Part shown: positions 1 through 5,293 of the stretch, piece after piece
Numbering within the stretch: position 1 is the first letter of the stretch
Layout of the letters: each line of letters begins with the position of its first letter
Origin: CALJFL01 sp039964455
GTDB taxonomy: Bacteria; Pseudomonadota; Gammaproteobacteria; Pseudomonadales; Halieaceae
DNA: 7,174 bases
Direction of reading: 5' to 3'
Assembly (NCBI GenBank): GCA_039964455.1
Contig: JBDVXK010000001.1
Span: 1 to 7,174 of the forward strand
Notes under the pieces: generated by a model
Database searches by the model: none
Seen by the model: the letters and a program-made list of their open reading frames with translations, nothing else
Told to the model about the DNA's origin: nothing
Translations under genes and position numbers: made by a program

Positions 1-203
1 AGAATCCATAAATTTTCTTTCAGGCCCCGAGTTAGGCATGAAGTACATTCAAAATTGGTAAATTATGACAAGGGAAGTAAAGCCATCGAGCAAAGGCATC
101 TAGTTGTTCGAACCTGAGGAATCAAGCCCAAACCAACAATACTTTTCCGGCTGCATTTGGCACAAAGCTGCTCCCTGAATAGCGTTTTATCGAAGATTTC
201 TAC
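1..203. other. No supported gene; possible 3' end of an upstream ORF
   Basis: No convincing complete gene is seen before the first repeat. Two + frames are open from the window edge: one reads to a TAA at 59-61 (ending in GPELGMKYIQNW) and another to a TGA at 115-117 (ending in EQRHLVVRT). Either could be the tail of a gene that starts outside the window, but open frames this short are expected by chance. Bases 118-203 hold nothing I can identify. Confidence 0.3.
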
Positions 204-296
204 GACCGCCTTGAGGTGAAAGCGGACATTTCCCGCCCCAGGGTCGACACAAGCCGTCTAATGTCCGCTTTCGCCTAACAGCGGACATAGGTCTAT
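204..296 (+). repeat. Array repeat R1 (full length)
   Basis: First full copy of the palindromic array element. It has the four alternating arms: CCGCCTT, AAAGCGG, CCGCTTT and AGCGG. It ends with the conserved tail GCGGACAT-A-GGTCTATGCT. The outer arms and the inner AAAGCGGACATT / AATGTCCGCTTT arms pair into one long hairpin. The central part (CAGGGTCGACACAAGCCG) differs from other copies and has lost the AGGGCC/GGCCCT inner stem. The gene at 332 begins about 35 bases after the tail. Confidence 0.85.
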
Positions 297-331
297 GCTT
301 TAGATGCATATTGATGTGGGGGGCTTGTGAA

Positions 332-775
332 GTGACAGAATACGAAGCATACGAGCTAGCTGCTCAATACATCCAGCTTTCTCACGAAATTGGCGAATCG
401 AATCATTTTAGAATTCAGTTCTGGGTTGGCGTATCGTTTACGTTGCTCGGGTTAACCTACCTTGTGCCTGACCGTCTGACGCGCTCACTGACAGGCGTAA
501 TTCTACTGCTCTACTTAAGCTTCACCACATATGTTATGGCTGAGAATTACTATGACCTATCGACTGGCATTCAAGCGGCTCTGGACGCGCAGAGGATTGC
601 TGAGAAAGCTAATATAGAGGTCCTTGTTGTGACTGAAAAAACAAGGAGTCAGCGAGACGATGACTTGATTTTTTGGCAGGGCGTGGGACAACTCTTCATA
701 CCTGGCCTTTTCTTGGCCGTTATCGTTTACCTTCCAGTAACGACCTTTAGGCAAAGAAGGGCTGCCAGTCAGTAA
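332..775 (+). CDS. Small three-TM membrane protein, distant member of the array's paralogous family
   Basis: A 147 aa protein of unknown function. I chose GTG at 332 because it gives the N terminus MTEYE, matching the M(T/N)E-E start of the other family members (MTEYE is also the start of the gene at 5294). A G-run at 318-323 sits 8 bases upstream as ribosome binding site. TTG 311 and ATG 314 are in frame but upstream of or inside that site. Predicted membrane segments are at about residues 28-45, 52-70 and 116-136. The loop after TM1 (PDRLTRSL) resembles DKLTRVQ in the gene at 4291. The TM2-TM3 loop is longer than in the paralogs and rich in charged residues, and the C terminus is basic (FRQRR), suggesting a cytoplasmic tail. 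A degraded left half-repeat follows the TAA stop. The family link is inferred from layout and short motifs and is weaker than among the other four. Confidence 0.8.
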   Translation: MTEYEAYELAAQYIQLSHEIGESNHFRIQFWVGVSFTLLGLTYLVPDRLTRSLTGVILLLYLSFTTYVMAENYYDLSTGIQAALDAQRIAEKANIEVLVVTEKTRSQRDDDLIFWQGVGQLFIPGLFLAVIVYLPVTTFRQRRAASQ

Positions 776-778
776 TGG

Positions 779-803
779 GGCCTCTATGAGGTGAAATCGG
801 ACA
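779..803 (+). repeat. Array repeat R2, left portion only
   Basis: Just after the stop of the gene at 332 the sequence TGAGGTGAAATCGGACA (787-803) matches the left arm of the repeat (TGAGGTGAAAGCGGACA) with one change. The centre, right arm and tail are missing here; the minus-strand peptidase gene ends about 50 bases further on. The right-hand remainder may be the tail fragment at 3032-3050, on the far side of that gene. Confidence 0.65.
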
Positions 804-854
804 CAAACCAGCCGTTGGAGTATACCTACTCACCGAGAAGCGTATGTTGCCGCA

Positions 855-2885
855 TCATTTTCCATCGCCGATCAGTATCTCTTCTAAGAAGGCTGCTTCC
901 CTGCGATAGTAAAACAGTTGATTGTGCAGCTTACGCCAGCCGTGACCCTCGTCAGGGATGCGAATGAAGTCAGCCCTAATGCCGTTATCGCGGAGTATCT
1001 CGACCATCACTTCGGTTTCATAGATGTCGATGCGGGGGTCCATCACTCCGTGAGAGAAGAGCACCGGCACCTGAATCTGGTTCGCTTGGCGGATTGGTGA
1101 GTTGACGCGATAGAATTCCCGCCAATGCTTCTCGGTTATGTCACCGTACTCGATCCGGTCGGAGGCTTTTAGGGCTGGCGATGCAACTTCCAGAGCAGTG
1201 ATCCAGTCAGCTACGCCGAACAGCGATACACCAGCATCGAAAGCTTTGGGGTAAGCAGCCAGCACTGCATTGACCATATAACCACCGTATGATCCACCTA
1301 GCACCGCGGCGCGAGACGCATCGATGCGAGGGTCATCTTTCAGGTAGGCAAGCATATCGACAAGATCTCGCACTGAGTCTAGCCGGTTTTCACGGTCATC
1401 AAGTGTCAAGTAGGTGCGTCCAAAGCCGGAGGAGCCGCGCACATTCGGCTGAAAAACCGCAATGCCTCTGCCAAGCAGGTATTGAACCGTCGGAGACCAG
1501 CTGGCATCGGACTGTGATACTGGCCCACCGTGGACATCAAAGACAACAGGTGCCCGTACCTCGCCTTGTAGCGAAGTCGCATCGGGCAAATATAGCAGGC
1601 CTTGTAGTTCCACACCATCATGCGCTGCGATATGAATGCTTTCAGGTCGGATAAGACGGTCTGGGGCCAGGCCGGCTAAGTTAGAGCGGAAGACATTTAA
1701 CTTAGAGCCTTCTTCTAGATCGATCAGGTAAACGTCGCCCGGCGTACGCCAGCCATTGACTCCGACGGACAAGCGGTTAGTATCTGAGCCGCAGGACAAT
1801 CTATATACGCCCTCTGGCAATTCAATTTCGGAGACCATGGCGCTGTTGGCGAGATCTCGAATTTTCACCTGATGAAAACCGTCGCGGTTGACCGTCCAAA
1901 CCAGATGACTACCGCCGATGCCGCACAGTTCCACCGAAGATACGTCGGCGTCGGTTTCAGCGATCACCCGGCTCTCACCGGAGTCAACGTCATAATATTC
2001 GACCGCGGTAAACTCTCTGTCGCGATTGGTCGCGTAGTAGAAACCGGTGCTGTCGGGTACCCAGGAAAAGCCTGCGTCACCATGGTTGGCTCTGGGGTTG
2101 GGTGCGGAAAGAGTTTTAATTCTACCGTTAGCAAGTTCGAGTAGGTAAAGGTTGTCGCTATCTTCACCAACGGCCTCTGTAATAAGCGAATAGCGCACAT
2201 CCGGACTAACGGAACGAGCGAAATAGCCGAAAGTGCCTTTATAGATTAACTTGGCATCACCCTTGAGATCACCTCGCCAGATATCGAAATCAAGCCCGTT
2301 GCGTTGTGTCGAGGAAAATACGAACTCACCTTGGCCAGCGAAATCACCAAAGATGCGAAACGCGCCCTCAGAAGCAGGTAGGACGATCGCTTCTTCGGTT
2401 CCGTCGGTGCTAATTCGAAAGAACGCTAGCTGCTCGTCTCCATTGTTGTCTGCTCCGTAAATTAGTCCGGAGCCGTCCGGAAGCCAGCGAAAGAAGGTGA
2501 TTCCGGATCCAAAGGTGAGACGCTTGGCCTGACCTCCCAGCGACGGCATAACCCAGAGTTGAGGTTCGCCAGTGATCGACCAGGAAAATGCAATATTGTC
2601 GCCACGGGGCGATATCGAGGCTTCCCGAGCACCTGAGGCCATGAGATAGCGTGCGATGTTGGACGGCTCTTCGCCGGCGACGCCGACTCTAACTGCTTCC
2701 CCTGTAGGCTCCACCGCCATAATTTCCAGATTGGCACCGCCCTGGCCGCCGAACTTGGTGGTACTTTCTTCCTCCTGGGCCATAACCACAGTCGAGAAAA
2801 CAGCCAGCAGGCCGACTACTGCAGTCTTGCACTTGATAACGTGTACCTCCGGTATCTGTCGGCGGGAATGAAAAGAATAGCCCAA
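855..2885 (-). CDS. Secreted S9 family prolyl-oligopeptidase-type serine peptidase
   Basis: A 676 aa serine peptidase of the prolyl oligopeptidase family (S9, most like acylaminoacyl-peptidase S9C enzymes), expected to cleave short peptides in the periplasm. The N terminus has a Sec signal peptide (TAVVGLLAVFSTVVMA, cleavage likely before QEEE). A TolB/WD40-like beta-propeller follows (about residues 85-400; motifs SPRGDNIAFSW, LPDGSGLIYG, VPDSTGFYYA), then an alpha/beta-hydrolase domain from about 415. VHGGPVSQ is the oxyanion region. The triad is Ser532 in GGSYGGYM, Asp616 in GVMDPRID and His648 in EGHGW (numbering from TTG 2885). It is complete and of normal family length. The start is uncertain: TTG 2885 lacks a ribosome binding site and adds 16 residues before a normal signal peptide, while GGAGGT at 2850-2845 sits 7 bases before an ATC codon at 2837-2835. 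It is the only gene on this strand and lies between partial array repeats. Confidence 0.95.
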   Translation of the reverse strand: MGYSFHSRRQIPEVHVIKCKTAVVGLLAVFSTVVMAQEEESTTKFGGQGGANLEIMAVEPTGEAVRVGVAGEEPSNIARYLMASGAREASISPRGDNIAFSWSITGEPQLWVMPSLGGQAKRLTFGSGITFFRWLPDGSGLIYGADNNGDEQLAFFRISTDGTEEAIVLPASEGAFRIFGDFAGQGEFVFSSTQRNGLDFDIWRGDLKGDAKLIYKGTFGYFARSVSPDVRYSLITEAVGEDSDNLYLLELANGRIKTLSAPNPRANHGDAGFSWVPDSTGFYYATNRDREFTAVEYYDVDSGESRVIAETDADVSSVELCGIGGSHLVWTVNRDGFHQVKIRDLANSAMVSEIELPEGVYRLSCGSDTNRLSVGVNGWRTPGDVYLIDLEEGSKLNVFRSNLAGLAPDRLIRPESIHIAAHDGVELQGLLYLPDATSLQGEVRAPVVFDVHGGPVSQSDASWSPTVQYLLGRGIAVFQPNVRGSSGFGRTYLTLDDRENRLDSVRDLVDMLAYLKDDPRIDASRAAVLGGSYGGYMVNAVLAAYPKAFDAGVSLFGVADWITALEVASPALKASDRIEYGDITEKHWREFYRVNSPIRQANQIQVPVLFSHGVMDPRIDIYETEVMVEILRDNGIRADFIRIPDEGHGWRKLHNQLFYYRREAAFLEEILIGDGK
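2845..2850 (-). promoter_or_regulatory. Strong Shine-Dalgarno inside the S9 ORF, pointing to an ATC start
   Basis: On the minus strand GGAGGT is followed after 7 bases by ATC-AAG-TGC-AAG, which would start the protein at a textbook signal peptide (I/M-KCKTAVVGLL). No ATG, GTG or TTG lies in frame at that spacing. The element supports initiation at a non-canonical codon, or a recently mutated ATG. Confidence 0.55.
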
Positions 2886-3031
2886 CGAGAGCTGTGTGCC
2901 TATGACGAGCTATAAAAAGGATTAGAAAAAAAGAGATAAGGGAAATCCAGTAAGAAATGGTCGTCACCAAAGCGATAGTCCCGCCGAACAGTCTAAAGAG
3001 GTCACAACGGCCCGTTAGACACAACAAGGCA
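2886..3031. other. Divergent intergenic region upstream of the S9 gene
   Basis: This is the left part of the gene-free stretch between the minus-strand peptidase and the + strand gene at 3209. It should carry the peptidase promoter. A TATAGC-like hexamer in a T-rich minus-strand tract near 2912 is a weak -10 candidate, but I see no convincing -35. A minus-strand open frame crosses here (2689-3075), but most of it is a shadow of the peptidase gene. Confidence 0.35.
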
Positions 3032-3050
3032 GGCCTGATAGCGGACAACG
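3032..3050 (+). repeat. Array repeat, isolated right tail fragment
   Basis: GGCCTGATAGCGGACAACGG matches the right-end tail of the repeat (CGCCTAATAGCGGACATCGG) with a few changes, but lacks the arms to its left. It lies only about 6 bases before the full copy at 3057. Together with the left fragment at 779-803 it could be the other half of a copy interrupted by the peptidase gene. Confidence 0.55.
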
Positions 3051-3056
3051 GCAGCT

Positions 3057-3133
3057 GTGAGGTGAAGGCGGACATTACCCAGTCAGGGCCGAATCACCCC
3101 TCTAACGTCCGCTTTCGCCTAAGAGTGGACAGT
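3057..3133 (+). repeat. Array repeat R3 (nearly full length)
   Basis: It contains TGAGGTGAAGGCGGACATTA, a central CAGGGCCGAATCACCCCT, TAACGTCCGCTTTCGCCTAA and a diverged tail (GAGTGGACAGTTGA). The first arm (CCGCTTT) is not recognisable; CAGCTG stands in its place. The large left-right hairpin is intact, but the short terminal hairpins are weakened. Confidence 0.8.
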
Positions 3134-3147
3134 TGACGCAAGTCAAT

Positions 3148-3177
3148 GTGACCATGGTGCCGCCGTACCATATTGGT
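3148..3177. promoter_or_regulatory. Paired ACCA-TGGT palindromes upstream of the gene at 3209
   Basis: ACCATGGT and, about 11 bases later, ACCATATTGGT are two related inverted repeats in the leader of the secreted-protein gene. They could be an operator pair or part of an mRNA fold. This is suggestive only, because short palindromes are common by chance. Confidence 0.25.
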
Positions 3178-3208
3178 GCGTATTACATAAGCCCATTTGG
3201 AGATAAGC

Positions 3209-3616
3209 ATGAAGAGAGTTGTATTGGCCGCTGCACTCGCAGCAAGCATTCCGGCATACGCGGGCGACTGTAAGTTCGAGGCCGACGGTGTCTGGCATAC
3301 GGTTGAAGTCTTCGGCGGCCAGGGCAGTGGAAGTTGCCTGACCACCGTAGAACAGGACGGGCAGATCACTGGCTTGACCTGCGACTTCGCTGAAGTGGTG
3401 CTCCGCCCGTCCTCGCTCGTCACTCAGAACGAAGACTGCACGTACGGGGTGGAACTGACGTACGGCGTACCGATAATCGGACAGGTGGTTGGAATGTATC
3501 TGTACAACGCTCGGGTCAGCCTCGATGGAAGCACGATGCTCGGACTCGGGTCCGCTATCTGGAATGGCGGCGAGAACTATAAGGCCCCCCGGACTTGGAT
3601 CAAGGTAGGTAAGTGA
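3209..3616 (+). CDS. Small secreted protein with four cysteines, unknown function
   Basis: A 135 aa protein I do not recognise. ATG 3209 has GGAG at 3199-3202 upstream and gives a clean Sec signal peptide (MKRVVLAAALAASIPAYA), with cleavage predicted after residue 18, leaving GDCKFEADG. The mature protein has four cysteines (Cys21, 43, 58, 77), enough for two disulfides in the periplasm or outside. It is rich in Gly, Thr and Val in a pattern typical of a beta-rich domain, with no membrane segment. The C terminus ends WIKVGK. The sequence looks more GC-rich than the membrane-protein genes that follow, hinting at a separate origin. It lies between repeats R3 and R4, with about 55 bases between its stop and R4, so it does not share its stop codon with the repeat. 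Confidence 0.85.
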   Translation: MKRVVLAAALAASIPAYAGDCKFEADGVWHTVEVFGGQGSGSCLTTVEQDGQITGLTCDFAEVVLRPSSLVTQNEDCTYGVELTYGVPIIGQVVGMYLYNARVSLDGSTMLGLGSAIWNGGENYKAPRTWIKVGK

Positions 3617-3671
3617 AAGACTTGGACTAAACGCTGGCTACAAACCAGACATAAAGAAATGCCCCGAGCTC

Positions 3672-3762
3672 GACCGCTTTGAGGTGAAAGCGGACATTAC
3701 CCTGTAGGCCCAAATCAGCCCCAGTAATGTCCGCTTTCGCCTAAAAGCAGACATCGGTCTAT
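3672..3762 (+). repeat. Array repeat R4 (full length)
   Basis: Full copy starting GACCGCTTTGAGGTGAAAGC and ending in the tail AGCAGACATCGGTCTATGCT. The AAAGCGGACATTA / TAATGTCCGCTTT arms are perfectly complementary. The centre (CCTGTAGGCCCAAATCAGCC) differs from copies R5 and R10. AGCGG in the fourth arm has become AGCAG. Confidence 0.88.
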
Positions 3763-3769
3763 GCTTAAA

Positions 3770-3779
3770 GGGATATCCC
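3770..3779. promoter_or_regulatory. 10-bp perfect palindrome GGGATATCCC in a cassette leader
   Basis: It lies between the tail of repeat R4 and the ribosome binding site (CGAGGA, 3784-3789) of the gene at 3796. It could be an operator or a short leader hairpin. A palindrome of this size is expected several times in 7 kb by chance, so position is the only reason to list it. Confidence 0.25.
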
Positions 3780-3795
3780 AATACGAGGATCAATT

Positions 3796-4164
3796 GTGAC
3801 GGAAGGCGAAGCAATACAGGCAGCGCAAGCCACTTGGGCGAACGTAATCACGATGTCTACAGTAGAAATAACCCTGCTCTCAGGATATATCATCGTGGCT
3901 TATCTCGCAGGCAAGGAACTAGAAAGATCACAAGTTGTTATCGTCAATACACTCTACTTGCTTCTCTCCCTTTTTGTTCTGTCGGGAATCTACACCCTCG
4001 CTCGCAGGGCGACTGAGCTGGCCGAACTCTCCATTGACCTTTCAGAATATAGAGAGCTGGGGCCACAAATATGGCTCCCTTATGGTGTCGTCGTAATATT
4101 TGTATTCTGTATTGCAGCTAGCATGAAATTTATGTGGGATATCCGACACCGGAAAGACGAATGA
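3796..4164 (+). CDS. Three-TM membrane protein, array paralog family
   Basis: A 122 aa protein of unknown function. The GTG start at 3796 (MTEGEA) follows CGAGGA by 6 bases. Membrane segments are at about residues 24-39, 46-66 and 92-113, and the basic tail FMWDIRHRKDE is probably cytoplasmic. Landmarks shared at identical positions with the gene at 4291 and with the 5294 product are Thr26, Tyr31, Ala35-Tyr36, Gly39, Gln46 and Gly64-Ile65-Tyr66. The soluble loop between TM2 and TM3 (about 67-90) is acidic and is the most variable part between paralogs. The TGA stop is also the first triplet of repeat R5, so gene and repeat abut exactly. With no catalytic motif, a sensor, anchor or small-protein toxin/immunity role are all open. 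Confidence 0.87.
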   Translation: MTEGEAIQAAQATWANVITMSTVEITLLSGYIIVAYLAGKELERSQVVIVNTLYLLLSLFVLSGIYTLARRATELAELSIDLSEYRELGPQIWLPYGVVVIFVFCIAASMKFMWDIRHRKDE

Positions 4165-4255
4165 CCGCTTTGAGGTGAAAGCGGACATTATCCGCCCCAG
4201 GGCCGAATCAGGCCCTCTAACGTCCGCTTTCGCCTAATAGCGGACATCGGTCTAT
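4162..4255 (+). repeat. Array repeat R5 (best full copy)
   Basis: A reference copy of 94 bp. Arms: CCGCTTT 4165-4171, AAAGCGG 4178-4184, CCGCTTT 4224-4230, AGCGG 4239-4243. An inner stem AGGGCC 4199-4204 / GGCCCT 4211-4216 closes a GAATCA loop. Arms 1+2 and 3+4 can form two small hairpins; alternatively arms 1+4 and 2+3 form one long hairpin of about 26 pairs plus the inner stem. The first loop holds GAGGTGA (4172-4178), complementary to the 3' end of 16S rRNA. The tail GCGGACATCGGTCTATTCT is the best-conserved part outside the arms. There is no T-run, so it is not a standard intrinsic terminator. Confidence 0.92.
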
Positions 4256-4258
4256 TCT

Positions 4259-4276
4259 GTATTGAAATTTCAATAC
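4259..4276. promoter_or_regulatory. 18-bp perfect palindrome in the leader of the gene at 4291
   Basis: GTATTGAAATTTCAATAC is perfectly self-complementary and sits between the tail of R5 and the ribosome binding site AGGGGT (4278-4283). As DNA it looks like a dimeric-regulator operator; as RNA it could form a hairpin just upstream of the ribosome binding site. No other leader here has the same sequence. Confidence 0.55.
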
Positions 4277-4290
4277 TAGGGGTATGAGTT

Positions 4291-4656
4291 ATGAATGAAG
4301 CAGAATTGATTGAAGCAACGACTAGTTACATGGCGAACGCTCAAAGCGCAGGCACCAATCTCGTCACATTTCTTTTCGCGTACATCACTGCCGCCTATCT
4401 CGTGGGAGATAAATTGACTCGCGTGCAACTCTGGATAGTGTCCGTCCTGTATACATGCAGCATGTGTATGTCGTTTGTCGGCATATACGGAAATATGGCG
4501 AGGGCGAGGGACTATTCTCACCAGCTTCATGAACTACACCCTGAACGAACCTATTTTATGGGTGATGGAAATTTTTGGTTTTTTATAATTGTGTCATTTT
4601 CCATTCTTGCTGCTAGTCACTACTTCATGTGGAGTGTCAGACACCCGAAAACCTAA
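4291..4656 (+). CDS. Three-TM membrane protein, array paralog family
   Basis: A 121 aa protein of unknown function. ATG 4291 lies 7 bases after AGGGGT. Membrane segments are at about 24-39, 46-66 and 95-113. It aligns with the 3796 product almost without gaps: Thr26, Tyr31, Ala35-Tyr36, Gly39, Gln46, Gly64-Ile65-Tyr66 and the C-terminal FMWSVRHPK at 112-120. TM2 carries two cysteines (YTCSMCM), absent from the siblings. The TM2-TM3 loop (RARDYSHQLHELHPER) is mixed-charge and His-rich. Repeat R6 starts at the base after its TAA stop. Translation may be affected by the 18-bp palindrome in its leader and by an overlapping out-of-frame ATG at 4284 (MSYE, stop at 4296-4298). Confidence 0.87.
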   Translation: MNEAELIEATTSYMANAQSAGTNLVTFLFAYITAAYLVGDKLTRVQLWIVSVLYTCSMCMSFVGIYGNMARARDYSHQLHELHPERTYFMGDGNFWFFIIVSFSILAASHYFMWSVRHPKT

Positions 4657-4750
4657 TGACCGCTTTGAGGTGATAGCGGACATTACCCGACTCGGGGCCT
4701 AATCAGGCCCTCTAACGTCCTCTTTCGCCTAATAGCCGACATCGGTCTAT
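4657..4750 (+). repeat. Array repeat R6 (full length, mutated right arm)
   Basis: It starts TGACCGCTTTGAGGTGATAG directly after the TAA of the gene at 4291. GAGGTGAT is an 8-base match to the anti-Shine-Dalgarno complement. The third and fourth arms carry changes (TCCTCTTT, AGCCGAC) that weaken both the long hairpin and the right small hairpin. The tail CATCGGTCTATTCT is intact. Confidence 0.9.
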
Positions 4751-4786
4751 TCTTGCTTGAAGCTTAAATAATATGGGACTAGAACA

Positions 4787-5224
4787 ATGAATTGGGATGC
4801 CGTTGGCGCCATCGCGGAAGTGATAGGCGCTGTTGCTGTAATAATCACATTGGCTTACTTGGCTGTACAGATCCGACAAAATAGCCGTTTACTTGAATCA
4901 AATTTGGTGGAGTCGCATGTTAATGCGGCTAATGAGGTTTCGAAAATCCTTGCATCTGAGTCTGGTGCAGCAAATATATTCTGGGATGGATTGGAGAACA
5001 CAAGGACTAGTTTAACTCTTGAAAATCGCAGGCGATTCGATGCGCTGCTTTTTCTATTTGTAACTAGCGGCTATCAAGCATTTCGCCAGAATGATGAAGC
5101 CGCTTTGACAAGAGCAGACTGGATACTTCAATTCCCAGGATTCAGAGACTGGTGGAGTGAGTATGCCGGTACGTATCCAAATGATTTCAGAGAGTATATT
5201 GCGACCAGAACGAATTTGGCATGA
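4787..5224 (+). CDS. YLAVQIRQN-type single-TM hypothetical protein
   Basis: A 145 aa protein of the widespread but functionally unknown proteobacterial type that begins NWDAVGAIAEVIGAVAV and continues ITLAYLAVQIRQN. One N-terminal membrane segment lies at about residues 6-27, followed by a cytoplasmic helical domain of about 115 residues. Conserved-looking C-terminal features are FPGFRDWWSEY (116-126) and NDFREYI (132-138). Length is normal for what I recall of the type, so it appears complete. It is unrelated to its three-TM neighbours yet occupies the same kind of array slot. The ribosome binding site is a weak GGGA at 4775-4778. A five-codon ORF (MGLEQ, ATG 4773) ends in a TGA that overlaps the ATG at 4787. 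The repeat after it keeps only its right half. Confidence 0.85.
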   Translation: MNWDAVGAIAEVIGAVAVIITLAYLAVQIRQNSRLLESNLVESHVNAANEVSKILASESGAANIFWDGLENTRTSLTLENRRRFDALLFLFVTSGYQAFRQNDEAALTRADWILQFPGFRDWWSEYAGTYPNDFREYIATRTNLA

Positions 5225-5259
5225 TATCCGCTTTCGCCTAATAGCGGACATCGGTCTAT
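5225..5259 (+). repeat. Array repeat R7, right half only
   Basis: Immediately after the TGA of the gene at 4787, TATCCGCTTTCGCCTAATAG and the tail GCGGACATCGGTCTAT correspond to arms 3 and 4 plus tail. Arms 1 and 2 and the centre are absent, so only the small right hairpin can form. Confidence 0.85.
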
Positions 5260-5261
5260 CC

Positions 5262-5271
5262 TGATTAATCA
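5262..5271. promoter_or_regulatory. 10-bp perfect palindrome TGATTAATCA in a cassette leader
   Basis: It is located right after the tail of R7 and ahead of the ribosome binding site GGGAGA of the gene at 5294, a position comparable to the palindromes at 3770 and 4259. It may be an operator half of unknown factor or chance. Confidence 0.25.
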
Positions 5272-5293
5272 ACAATAATTGGGAGATAGTAAA

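Noticed and set aside
2689..3075. Minus-strand ORF with a hydrophobic N-terminal part
   Set aside because: Its first part arises from repeat and intergenic sequence and its second half is a shadow of the S9 gene in another frame; no ribosome binding site or family resemblance.
4176..4235. Short peptide encoded through the repeat (GTG in GAGGTG, reading VKADI... to TAA)
   Set aside because: The frame is open in R5 but is broken by TAA in R6, so it is not conserved as coding sequence.
4162..4255. Repeats as intrinsic terminators
   Set aside because: The hairpins are strong, but none is followed by a T-rich run. Partial termination cannot be excluded, but the sequence does not support the call.
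4276..4530. Minus-strand 84-codon ORF opposite the gene at 4291
   Set aside because: Its composition (many His, Cys and Arg, no coherent pattern) is typical of an antisense shadow of a membrane-protein gene.
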